NCBI GenBank assembly: GCA_022385755.1
Contig: MU278348.1
Span: 128,708 to 192,707, forward strand
Direction of reading: 5' to 3'
Length of the DNA stretch: 64,000 bases
Source: Trametopsis cervina
Taxonomy: Eukaryota > Basidiomycota > Agaricomycetes > Polyporales > Irpicaceae
Under the pieces are notes generated by a model. The model was not told where the DNA came from. It did not search any database and saw only the letters and a list, made by a program, of their open reading frames with translations. This document shows, piece after piece, positions 10,467 through 20,547 of this stretch. Position 1 is the first letter of the stretch. The number at the start of each line of letters is the position of its first letter. A program made the translations under genes and the position numbers.

Positions 10467-11350
10467 AGTGTAAACCTCTTCCGATCCCCTCTACATTTTA
10501 AGCACTACGGTCATACAATGGGTGAACTCCGGTTCATGCTTCATTTGATATATTTGTCTTCTCTGCACCTTTTGTCCTGAAACCAGTAATATATAGTCTT
10601 AATTCTTGTAATTTGTCTTACAATACAATTGTTTACAAGCTATCCGCGACCCGGGAAGAGAGGAAAGGGGTGAGAGACACAGCAGGCAGATAAGGCGCTT
10701 ATGAATGCGTAGACTAGACCTACTTATTTTGGGCTCGCACTCCTTAGTCAGCAATATGCACGAGCGACTACCTCATCCCCGTACCGCGACGTATTCCTGG
10801 CGCACACGCCCACTCACGGCCTGAACCTGACGTCCGTCTTTGACGTGTTCGTACGCTCGCTCTATGGATACGTTTCTACACTAACGGATAGGGATTGTAG
10901 GAAATAGGCTACAACGCGAGGACCCTACGAGTGGCCATGGTTGTGCATTACGAGCGGCCGTGCGCGTACACCACGACAGTTCGTGACCGTACACTACGAG
11001 AGCCCGTGGCCGTGTAGCACACTACGGCAGTCTGTGGCTCTACGTCAATACAGCACTCATGGCCGCTGCCTGCAACCACGCCGGCCAATACAATGTACCC
11101 TTGCTAGACTTGATTCAAGGCCACCAGGGCATGCTCACAGTATGCTATGAGGAGACGGGATTCGAGAGCTATATAACCTGCCAGACGAGGCGGTGGCCGT
11201 ACAGTCGTATCCAGTCTGAGTGGTCTCCTCACCCGCCTCCTCGAAAGTTTACTACGGTAATGAGACCCCTCTGTTCTCAATGGTAATTTCGCTGATATAC
11301 TCTCAGATCCCTATACCTCTTTTCGCCCGATTCCTCTAAACAAGTTGACG
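10467..11350 (+). other. A-B intergenic: duplicated 3' flank plus promoter of gene B
   Basis: The 3' flank (10467-10880) is nearly identical to that after gene C (14454-14880). It includes a TTTGATATATTTGTCTTCTCTGCACC block and the gaagagaggaaagggg block. The promoter of B follows: iterated cgtacaccacgacag/cgtacactacgagag units near 10970-11040, TATATAA at 11170-11176, and a probable 5'UTR intron 11257-11306 (gtaatgag...ctctcag). Confidence 0.6.
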
Positions 11351-12090
11351 ATGGTGCGTTTTACTCGCTGGTCATACACCAGTTTTTGTGGTGTCCAGTC
11401 AAGCTTGATACTAATACTATGTGGCATTGACAGGCCAGTGTCCGCTCTCACACGTTCATGAGCGTCCCAGAGGGCACCCATGCCGGAATCATTGTCCCTC
11501 AACTAGAATACACTGCCCGAGCTGTTTCAAATGCCCCCAGCCTCAATGCAATACAATTCCGCGCGAAGGGGATGCTCGGTATCCGGCTCGTCGACGTCAT
11601 GGACAAAGCTTCGCTCTTCAGCACCCTCGATGATGCAACAGAGCAATTAATGATGAGCACAACGGGGATACTGTCCACGGAAACTGCAAAATTGCGTATT
11701 ATCGTGCGTCGCTTCCCGCTAGAGGAACAGTGGATACTGATGTCGCGTTTGTGGTGCCCTCATGGCATTTAGTGGCCCGGATATGATATGTGGGCCGACG
11801 ATATACGAATAGTCATGGGCAGCTTCTCCGACCCAACCCCGATAACGAGGGCGAAGCTCGCACATAATGTCGCGAAAGGAGTCAGGCAGTGCCTGTATGT
11901 GAGTGTTAAACACCGCCTAATGTTCTTTTCCACCGTTGATGTTTTGCCCTAGGGGCTGTCGACCGAGGCATCTAAGGACCCACGGCCGGACTGGCATGTC
12001 ACAAGATATTCGTTTGAGCAGCTCGTGGTCCTTGAGCTGAGGCATGTGTCTTCGGGCTCCTGGCAGCCTGTGCTCGCGGTGGTTTTATAG
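11351..12090 (+). CDS. Array gene B, unrecognised four-exon family
   Basis: Model join(11351..11353,11434..11703,11773..11898,11953..12090), 178 aa, with the same intron phases (all 0) and exon sizes as the other members apart from two extra codons in exon 2. The initiator exon is ATG only. Exon 2 carries FMSVPEGTHAGIIVPQ and IQFRAKGMLGIRLVDV, exon 3 WPGYDMWADDIRIV and PITRAKLAHNVAKGVRQCL, exon 4 RPDWHVTRYSFEQLVVLELRH. It pairs with gene D. The conserved basic ITRAKLA helix and WPGY motif are the best family marks. Its function is unknown, and it shows no breaks. Confidence 0.75.
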
Positions 12091-12139
12091 AGTGTAAAGT
12101 GGAGAAGCTTTCTGCCTATCCCAACTCCGTCCACAATTC

Positions 12140-12560
12140 TGCTCATGAGCTTATCAAGGTTACAGTAGCGACGGTGGTGAGGTAGTTCTTGTAGGTGTGA
12201 GTGCGTAGGCGCGCCAGATGGTGCAGTAGGCGGTACCTCGATTTGGAGAGCGGGACGGACGGGATGCGAGGGATATAGAGCAAACATATGTGCAAGCGCA
12301 AAGTAATAACATAGGAGCGACAGATCACTGCAGTACTACACACAGCGTCCCAAGTTTTGCAACATTTCCTCATTTCCTCACTACTTCATTATGACCCAAA
12401 CTTGCCCTCCGTCTCCGACGTCTCCGTCCTCTCATAACACCAAAATCCCCTCGCTATTCAAGCAGCTCGAGTCGGTCGTCGAGTTAGCAGCTTTGAACTG
12501 ATCGCCCATGTTGCTCCGCAACCTCGGGGCAGGCGCATCAAAAACCCGCATCTGGTCCTG
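12140..12560 (-). pseudogene. Methyltransferase 5'-flank / RNase T2 3'-end remnant (R2)
   Basis: 12140-12330 resembles the upstream flank of the methyltransferase (8560-8770), including gacggacgggatgcg and gtgcaa(g)gcaaagtaata. 12330-12560 resembles the intact RNase T2 3' end: ttttgcaacat(t)tcctc, then ccgtctccgacgtctccgtcctctcataacacca(a)aatcccctcgct, then cagctcgagtcggtcgtcgagtt. The coding frame of the remnant is destroyed by small indels. The same two-part junction is seen at 8.6-9.0 kb and in part at 17.5-17.9 kb. Confidence 0.7.
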
Positions 12561-13665
12561 TACAGTACGCCGAGGTTCCGCTGGAGAGAGCGCAACTCTG
12601 ACCGGCTCTTCGCTACTGTTTCCACATCATCAGTCTATGGAGGGGTGCACTGCAGGTTTGGCTCTCGCAGTGTGTTGTTCGTCCCGCAGACGGATGCGAT
12701 GGCAGCCACACCCGTCATGTGCGTGTTGTACCCTTGACACTGTTCACTTGATGAGCTGCTCCTTCCAGCCTCAGTTCACATCAGACGCTTGGCACTGTAC
12801 AGTCAGCAAGCTGTCGCCAGGACATATTCACTTCACGCCTTTAGTTCATTGTTGTTCAGGAAGTTCGAGTTGGTCACTATTCTCGCATGGACAACATACA
12901 CCTATGATGGGCTACAGTATATTCCAAGAGTAGCACGTCAGACATTTGTGATAGGCTTTCCCGGGAAACGCCTCTCAACCTAATTCAGTCCTTCACGCCC
13001 ATGCCCATCGCCCGACAAATCATATACCGGTCGCAACATACAGTACTCTGCGGCACACCAATCACCGTTACCATTACCGTGCAAAACGCAGTCGTGAGTC
13101 TCTCTCTGCGTGCAGTTTATCGAGATTAGGAGTTTGCAAGGAGTATGCGGGGAAGAAGACAGGTGAGGTCTACGCTCTATACTGTATACGTTAGGTTTTT
13201 ACACTAACAGATAGGGATTACGATTATAGACAATAGGAGGCGTTGCGGGTGCCCTACGAGTGGCCTTTACACTACGAGTAGCCGTGGCCGTACACTACGA
13301 CAGTCCGTGGCTCCACGGCCCTACGCTACTAGTCATGGCTGCCCGCAGCGACGGGAGCCATTCGGCTTGCCCTCACAGCACAGTTTGCCTTTGCTGGAGC
13401 TGATTCGAGGCCACCAGGGCAGGCCCCCAATAGGCCATGAAGCGACAGAGCTCGAGAGCTATATAACAGCCTCGGGAATCCAGTCTGTCTCAGTGGTCAT
13501 CTCATCTTCCTACTCGCACTCGCACTCGCACACCTGGAAGGTCGGTAACGAGAGTATGTCATGTGTGTTATCATCACGATGCTGATGTGCTCCATCCTCG
13601 CAGGCCCGCATACCTCTTTTCCTTCTCTGTCAAACTGCTCCATACGGGTGAATCACGCATATGAC
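12561..13665 (+). other. Duplicated spacer plus promoter of gene C
   Basis: 12600-12850 resembles 16700-17080, for example the gacgcttgg...cagtcagcaagct(g/c)tcgcc block, so this spacer is part of the repeated unit. No gene is seen in it. The promoter of C follows: cgtacactacgacagtccgtggctc units near 13285-13325, TATATAA at 13460-13466, and a probable 5'UTR intron 13545-13603. Confidence 0.55.
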
Positions 13666-13668
13666 ATG

Positions 13669-14453
13669 ATGGTAGAAGGGCTTCACCCGCTGGTTGGTCA
13701 TATCGCGATGTCCAGCCAGCCCATTAATGCTAACACCGCGCGATGTTGACAGGCCATAGTCGACTGTCACACGTTCATGAGCATCCCGGAGGGCAACTCC
13801 GTCGGGATCATCGTTCCTCAGACGGTGTACACTCCACCCAAGCCGTATGCACCACTGGATACCATACAATTCCGCGTGGGGGGCACGCTCGGTTTCCCGC
13901 TCTCCGATGCTTTGGACATTGCTCCGGGTGGTCAGCCCCGCACCATCCTCGACGATGCAGCGGACAGACCACGGCTGAGCTCAACCACGCCGTATAAGAT
14001 CTCGCTGCGTATCATCGTGCGTTACCCTCCCCGGATCGATAGAGCAATAAGGCGACCACTGATTTCTAATTCTCTCGTTTCCGTGTCATGCCGTGTGGTG
14101 TTGCGTCATGGCTGACATGATTATATTTTATATAGTGGCCCGGATATGATATGTGGGACGGCGATGTACGAATAGTAACAGGCAACATCCCACACGCAAC
14201 CCCGATAACGAGGGCGAAGCTCGCGCATAATGTCGCGAAGAGAGTCAAGATGTGCCTGGAAGTGAGTGCCACACGCCGCCTGGTTGTCCTCTCCACCGCT
14301 GATGTTTTGCCGTAGGGGCTGTCGACCGAGGCATCGGAGGACCCGCGGCCGGACTGGAATGTCAAAAGATACTCGATTGAGCAGCTCGTGCTCCTTGAGC
14401 TGAGGCATGTGTCGGTGGGCTCCTGGCAGCCTGTGCTCGCAGTGGTTTTCTAG
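13669..14453 (+). CDS. Array gene C, unrecognised four-exon family
   Basis: Model join(13669..13671,13753..14016,14136..14261,14316..14453), 176 aa. The start may also be the ATG three bases upstream (13666), because the sequence reads ATGATG|gtagaa; the rest is unchanged. Exon 2 is almost identical to that of gene A (SIPEGNSVGIIVPQ, GGTLGFPLSDALDI), whereas exon 3 (WPGYDMWDGDVRIVTG) resembles genes B and D more. That mosaic pattern suggests gene conversion between members. Exon 4 is typical, with RPDWNVKRYSIEQLVLLELRH. Its intron 1 sequence differs most from the others. Function unknown. Confidence 0.73.
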
Positions 14454-15362
14454 AGTGTTGACCTGTTCCGATTCCGTCTACATTTCGAGCACCAAAGTCA
14501 TACAATGGATGAACTCCGGTTCAGCCACTTCCGATGCCTCATTTGATATATTTGTCTTCTCTGCACCTTTTGTCCTGAAACCAGTAATATATAGTCTTCA
14601 TTCTTGTATTTGTTTTACAATACAATTGTTTACAAGCCATCCGCGACCCGGGAAGAGAGGAAAGGGGTAAGAGACACAGTAGGCAGATAAGGCGCTTATG
14701 AATGCGTAGACTAGACCTACTCATTTTGGGCTCGCACTCCTTAGTCAGCAATATGTACGAGCGACTACCTCATCCCCGTACCGCGACGTATTCCTGGCGC
14801 ACACGCCCACTCACGGCCTGAACCTGACGTCCGTCTTAGACGTGTTCGTACGCTCGCTCTATGGATACGTTTCTACACTAACGGATAGGGATTGTAGGAA
14901 ATAGGCCACAACGCGAGGACCCTACGAGTGGCCATGGTTGTGCATTACGAGCGGCCGTGCGCGTACACCACGACAGTTCGTGACCGTACACTACGAGAGC
15001 CTGTGGCCGTGTAGCACACTACGGCAGTCTGTGGCTCTACGTCAATACAGCACTCATGGCCGCTGGCTGCAACCACGCCGGCCAATACAATGTAGCGCTC
15101 CCGGATCTGATTCGAGGCCGCCAGAGCATGGCATGCTCCCAGTATGCTACGAGGAGACGGGATTCGAAGAGCTATATAACCTGCCAGACGAGGCGGTGGT
15201 CGTACAGTCCTATCCAGTCTGAGTGGTCTCCTCACCCGCCTCCTCGAAAGTTCACTACGGTAATGAGACCTCTCTGTTCTCAAAGGTAATTTTGTTGATA
15301 TACTCTCAGATCTCTATACCTATTTTCGCCCGATTCCTCCAAACAAGTGAATCAAGTTGACG
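14454..15362 (+). other. C-D intergenic: duplicated 3' flank plus promoter of gene D
   Basis: Near-identical to 10467-11350 over most of its length, with only scattered substitutions, which marks it as part of the 4-kb duplication. It holds the iterated cgtacaccacgacag/cgtacactacgagag units near 14960-15030, a TATATAA box at 15173-15179 and a probable 5'UTR intron 15260-15309 (gtaatgag...ctctcag). Confidence 0.65.
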
Positions 15363-16114
15363 ATGGTGTGTTTTACTCGCTGGTCATACACCAGTTTTTG
15401 TGGTGTCCAGTCAAGCTTGGTACTAATACTATATGGCATTGACAGGCCAGTGTCCGCTCTCACACGTTTATGAGCGTCCCAGAGGGCACACACGCAGGAA
15501 TCATTGTCCCTCAACCAGAATACACTGCCCGGAATGTTGAGCAGGCCCCCAGCCTCAATGCAATACAATTCCGTGTGAAGGGTATGCTCGGTATCCGGCT
15601 CGTCGACGTCGTGAACGAGGCTTCGCTCTTCAGCACCCTCGATGATGCAACAGAGCCATTAATGCTGAGCACAACGGGGACCATAACCAGGGAAACGGCC
15701 AAGTTGCGTATTATCGTGCGTCGCTTCCCTGTAGAGGAACAGCTGATACTGATACTGATGTCGTGTTGTGCCGTATCATGGCATTGCATTTAGTGGCCCG
15801 GATATGATATGTGGGTGGGCGATGTACGAATAGTAACAGGCCGCATCCCACACGCAACCCCGATAACGAGGGCGAAGCTTGCGCAATATGTCGTGAAAGG
15901 AGTCAGGCAGTGCCTGCAGGTGAGTGCTGACTACCGCCTATCTTTCTTCTCCACCGTTGATGTTTTTCCATAGGAGATGTCTCGGTCGTCGACATCTAAG
16001 GACCCACGGCCGGACTGGCATATCACAAGATACTCGTTTGAGAAGCTCGTGCTCCTTGAGCTAAGGCATGTGTCGGTGGGCTCCTGGCAGCCTGTGCTCG
16101 CAGTGGTTTTCTAG
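15363..16114 (+). CDS. Array gene D, unrecognised four-exon family
   Basis: Model join(15363..15365,15446..15715,15794..15919,15974..16114), 179 aa. The ATG-only first exon and 80-nt intron match A and B. Exon 2 has FMSVPEGTHAGIIVPQPEY and IQFRVKGMLGIRLVDV, exon 3 WPGYDMWVGDVRIVTG and PITRAKLAQYVVKGVRQCL, and exon 4 begins EMSRSSTSKDPRPDW and ends WQPVLAVVF. It is closest to B in exon 2. All four genes keep open frames and splice sites, which suggests continued selection rather than decay. Function unknown. Confidence 0.75.
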
Positions 16115-16489
16115 AGTGTTGACCTCTTCTGATTCCGTCTATATTTTGAGCACTAAGGTCATACTATGGGTGGGCTCCGGTCTAGCAACTTTCGATGCCT
16201 CATTTGATATATTTGTATTCTCTGCACGTTTTGTCCTGAAAATAGTATTATATAGTCTTCATTTTTCTAGTCTTCTACATTACAATTGTTTACAAGTGAG
16301 TCACGTCTTGGGAAGAGGGGAAAGAGGCGAGAGGTCGATAGACCGCTTATGGGCGCATGGACTAGACCTGCCCGTTTAGGGCTCGCACTCCTTAGTCAGC
16401 AATATGTATGAGCGACCAGCACCGTGTTCATATCCTAACACGGTGCCAGGTACGCCGTTCTTATGTACCGTACATGCATAATCACATTT

Positions 16490-16665
16490 CTAGATCCCTG
16501 TAATCATCCAAATTTTGCCACATCTCTCCGTCCCACCCACACCAGCACCTTCCTTCCTTCCTGATGTTCGCCTCCGTCCTCTCACAACACTAACACCAAT
16601 CCCCTCGCTATCCTATTCAAGCATCCCAGATCCTCAGCTCTGAAGCATCACAAAAAACAAATCCG
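16490..16665 (-). pseudogene. RNase T2 3'-end remnant (R3)
   Basis: After the 3' flank of gene D, 16500-16640 contains ccaaattttgccacatctc, gatgttcgcctccgtcctctcacaacac and ccaatcccctcgctat in the order seen at the 3' end of the intact RNase T2 gene (17870-17970). The frame is lost. The methyltransferase-flank half found in R1 and R2 is not visible here. Confidence 0.6.
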
Positions 16666-17300
16666 CATCTGACGAGTTGTTTTCCAAACCGCACGCCACG
16701 GCACGCCGGGGTTGGTTCCCACCTGGAGACAAGACAAAGCAGCTCCGAACGGCTAGGTAGCTCTTCGACTGCTGTGCTGTTTCGGCATTAACCTGGGGAG
16801 GAGGGGCAGGTCTAGGCTCTCTCAGCGCGGTGCTCGGTGTGTTATCCATCGCGCACGCGACGGTTCTCCTGCTCATGCGCGTTTTGCATCCTCGGTGTCG
16901 GTGTCCATGTTTCGATTCGACCAGCCAGCCGGCCAGCCAGCCAACCTCAGCCTTATGTTTTGTGCGCCTATCTTTTGGGAATACTGACGAGTTCCATATA
17001 CAGTACAGTGCAGTACGCAGCAGACGCTTGGTATATCAAGTCAACAAGCTCCCGCCGTACCCTCACGCACAAACAGGTCACCCGAATCCGCATTCACTCA
17101 CACTCAGCACACGCATTATATCTCAAGGTGTACAGTAGACAACTTGATACCGCAAGCAACCCCAATCGCAATCCCCAACCGAAACCAACCCCTCATCTCA
17201 TCTCATATCATGTTGTCCTCCCTAACCGAGACGTTCGCCTCTGCAGAGGTCGGTCTCACGTCCCAACCTGAGTATCACACTGTAGTGATGCTCGAGGGAT
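16666..17300. other. Duplicated spacer, no gene seen
   Basis: It corresponds to the spacer 12561-12870 with many differences. A run of ccagccagccggccagccagccaacc (about 16920-16946) is a short simple repeat. Open frames here are not supported by motifs or splice signals. Confidence 0.5.
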
Positions 17301-17890
17301 GGTCGGGTAAACTGTGGTAGGATGCCGGCACGAGCCAGCTCTTCTCATACGGACGTGTGTCTGAGTCGATCCCGGAGCAGAGGTGGTGGTGGTGGTGTGT
17401 TCGCGGGAAGTTGTGCAGCTGTGCGGGATACGGTGTTCCAATGTGAGAAATGAACGGGGCATGGGGCATGGGACATGGGTCGCGATAGAGCGTGCATTTC
17501 ATTTTGCAGAGCAGTAAGAATAAAAATAGGAGCGAGAGCAGTGCACTCTACGTTTAACACTTGGGCGGTTGGCGATGCCGGTGCCGGAGGGGTGGCTAGT
17601 AACAGTAACACTCTGTCAACCTGGCAGCATCGCTTTGTCTGGTGCGATACTGGCTTGTGTCTGAGTCGATTTCGGAGCAGAGGTGGTTGTGGTGGTTGTG
17701 GGGAGTGTGCAGCTGTTGCAGCTGTGCGAGGTACGTACTGTGAAGTGAGAAAAGAGCGGGATGGGACACGGGACGCGACAGAGCGTGTACTTTGCAAAGG
17801 AATAAGATAGGAGCGATAGATCACAGCACTACAATGTATACACACCGCACACAGCACGCGCAGCGTCATCCAATTTTTACCACATCTCCT
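17300..17890. repeat. Two tandem copies of the methyltransferase-flank / RNase T2 3'-flank segment
   Basis: 17340-17560 and 17640-17850 align with each other (gtgtgtctgagtcgat(c/t)(c/t)cggagcagaggtggt..., then gtgcagctgtgcg..., then gacatgggtcgcgatagagcgtg / gacacgggacgcgacagagcgtg, then aataggagcgagag / aataagataggagcgatag). Both also resemble 8640-8770 and 12190-12320. The second copy leads straight into the 3' end of the intact RNase T2 gene. Confidence 0.65.
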
Positions 17891-17894
17891 CCAT

Positions 17895-19093
17895 CTACGG
17901 CCTAAACCTAACCTCCGTCTCCGACGTCCCCGTCCTCTCATAATACCAAATCCCCTCACTAGCCGAACAGCTCGAATTCGTCGTCGAGTTCACAGGCTTA
18001 AACCGCCCATACTGTTCCGTCCCGTACACATGGTTGAAATACCATACCTCGGAGAGGACGGTGCCGTTGTTTGTGCAGCCCAGGAAGGGAATCGCCCCGG
18101 TTTGTTGGGTGAGGGCGTGGGTTAGGGAGGTGAGGTTGTAGGTTGTTGTGTTTGAGGGCGTGATTCCGTATCTGCGCGCGCGCATACAGTCGTGTTAGCT
18201 ATGTGGTAGGGAGAGAGGAGGGAGGGAGGGGGGGAGGGGACGTACGAAGCGAGCATATCAAACGTAGGGAACATATTGAACGCGCGGCGCGCCGCGTCGA
18301 AAAAGTCGACGACCTCCTGGTGCGGGACATAGTCGTCGCCGTAGCACGCGACGTCGAACGTCGATGTGCATGTCGCGTGTTTTGAGAACTCGTGCCCCCA
18401 GAAATCAGAGTTCGGGAAGCCCTGGTTGATCCAGTATTTGTTCACTGGGTGCGCCAATGCGTGTGTCAGTGCGGTGTCAGGTAAGGTTTATGCGCGTGGG
18501 GAGAGCGCGGGCAGGAAAAGGGAAGGAGGAAAGGGAGGGAAAGGGGCGAACTCACTCCAGTCAAGCAGATCATACCGCCCAAAGTCCTCTACGAAGCTTC
18601 CGACATCAGGGCCCGTCCACGGCGGGATGACGGTGCCATTGGGCGTGAGCGTAGCAGGCGACGGCGCCGGATCGTACTGGCGCTCAAAGTCGCAGTACTG
18701 CGCAAAGCTGCCGTCGCAGTTGTCGGGCCACAGGCCGTGCAGCGTCCAACTGCCCTTGGGGAGCTTCTGTCCGAACTTTTCGAGCCCCGTGTACGTGCTC
18801 CAGAATTGCGTCGACAGCACTGCGTGCAATCGAGTATAAATAGGTTAGTGACAGGAGGGATGGAAGGAGGGGAAGAGGATGATGGACGCACCGAGACCGC
18901 CGGGCGTGGGCGAACAACAAGTGTTCTCGATCGCGGTCGTGTTCTCGCACGAATACACGCTCTGCTGGCTCGCGCACCCACTGAAGTCGCCAAACGTGCT
19001 CGGGATGCTCAGCAGGCCAGGGAGACTCGCGTTGGACGCGGCGAGCGCGACAGAGGCCGCGACGAGGGAGACGAGTGCTGCGATGCGTGCCAT
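17895..19093 (-). CDS. Secreted ribonuclease T2
   Basis: Model complement(join(17895..18171,18246..18444,18556..18819,18892..19093)), 313 aa, phases consistent. An N-terminal signal peptide ([20 protein letters not shown], cleavage probably near residue 19) directs secretion. The catalytic signatures are [14 protein letters not shown] (around residue 115) and [14 protein letters not shown] (around residue 180), with the two catalytic His and the Lys present. Paired cysteines and many N-x-S/T sites (for example near the C-terminal NSTTNSSC) fit an extracellular acid RNase that cleaves single-stranded RNA via 2',3'-cyclic phosphates. The C-terminal WYYER...EVRFRP-stop is the segment copied in remnants R1-R3. 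This is the only complete copy in the window. Confidence 0.94.
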
Positions 19094-20547
19094 AGGTTAC
19101 GCGTTTACGAGGGTCGACGGAGTGAGTGAGGGGACGGACGGACACTCTCATTATCGCGCTGTATATATACGCAGGGTTACGCACGGGTTGTGATGCGATA
19201 TGGAGGTCGTTATCGAACGTGTGCCCTCGTGCAGACACGGCGGGCCTCATGCATCATGTCTCTGCCGACAGCTTCCGCCGGTCACTCACACTCACTCTAG
19301 TCGCCCATCACACCGCTGCGCCACCAACCACCGTCGTCCACTCACCCCCTGCGATTACCGTGCACCGAAATAGCCTCCGGTGTTTGAAGCGGGTGAACAA
19401 CCTCCCCGTGCAGATCCTCCGTGTGTTCCTTGCAATCCGTCGCTGTCAGTGGGAGCGCGAATCCTCCGCACGGAAGAGAGAAAGAAAGGAGGTGGCTGAC
19501 CACCGATACCGATACCGATACCAAATGCTGCTGATGAACGCGCTACATTACACACAAACTCACGACGACGCTGATCGCAACCCCAGCACAGCACCGCCTT
19601 TCTTCATCCCTTACTGCACGCACCACCGTTTGTTGCCGCCGCGCCCTGGTGAGCGTGCCTGACCCCCACATGGCCGCGCGCCGTGTGTGTGTCCTGTTCC
19701 CTGGCGGGGCGAGGAACGTTGCTGGACATGAACGGGGCGGCGTGGGAAGCGGGCGGGGACAAAGTTTGGTCTGGCTTGACAAGCGTAATCCTTGCCGCGT
19801 TTCGAGTTTCGAAATGTGACTTTTTTTCTGCCAGTGCGCCTCGTCCCAGCGCTTAGAGATACGAAATGCGATAAGTGTTCGAGACAAAGATGGGAAGGTA
19901 AGGAGGATGGTAGGTATGAGTTGGAGGAGCGGGTGGTCTAGGGTAGTAGGAGATACAAAATTAAAATACGGTCGAGCACTCGACGTCCGTTGACGAAGGG
20001 TTCCAAAGATGCACTGTGCACTGTAGACGGTGAGCTGGGTGAGGTGCTCTACCGCACCACAACATCAGCTCTTGTAGGCTTGGTCAATCTCACAGACCTC
20101 GTCGTTCTCGCAGGCCTCTTACAGCGTAAAACACACCCTGGAAAATCGCGCACCGCTCTCGAACAGAACACGCCTCCGCTCTCGAACAGAACACGCCTGC
20201 GCGCACGCAAACTCGGCGGTGGATGTCGCCGTGTGTGTTCTGTACCCTGGCAAGGCGAGGCGGGGCGAGGACGTTCGAGCTCGACTCGACTCGACTCGAC
20301 GGGACATGAACGGGTGCGGGGCGTGGGATGTAGACTGCGTTTTCAGGTTTTTTGAGTGTTTGCGCCGCCTGTCTTTCTTTCTAGCGCGAGAGATGAAGAT
20401 GAAGATGGGCGAGGTGAGTAAAGTATTAGTTGAATCAGCAGCAGCGGTAGCAATCTAGGGTACTAAGTAGATACAAATAAAAATACAGTCGAGGCGCATG
20501 TCCGTCTCGTTCCAAAACGCAACATATGCGGTAGGTGCGTGGGTGCT
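19094..20547 (-). pseudogene. Intergenic region with a decayed copy of the sirtuin gene 3' part
   Basis: 19940-20110 aligns with the 3' end of the sirtuin gene (20462-20600), sharing gaggtgctctaccgcaccaca and gctcttgtaggct. 20150-20250 matches its zinc-finger exon (21800-21915), with ccgctctcgaacacgc, cgcacacgcaaactcggc and gatgtcgccgtg in order. 19670-19930 and 20230-20470 are also alike (ccctggc(g/a)(g/a)ggcgagg, gacatgaacgggg). These pieces form a scrambled, frame-broken partial duplicate. No intact gene is seen here; a TATATATA run near 19160 lies about 70 bp upstream of the RNase T2 start and is its likely core promoter. Confidence 0.6.

Noticed and set aside
17345..17959. 204-codon minus-strand frame
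   Set aside because: It runs through the tandem repeat and the RNase T2 3' end in the wrong frame; its internal similarity comes from the DNA repeat.
20290..20312. CTCGACTCGACTCGACTCGAC run as a satellite
   Set aside because: Only about four 5-bp units; it is a short simple repeat inside the decayed sirtuin copy.
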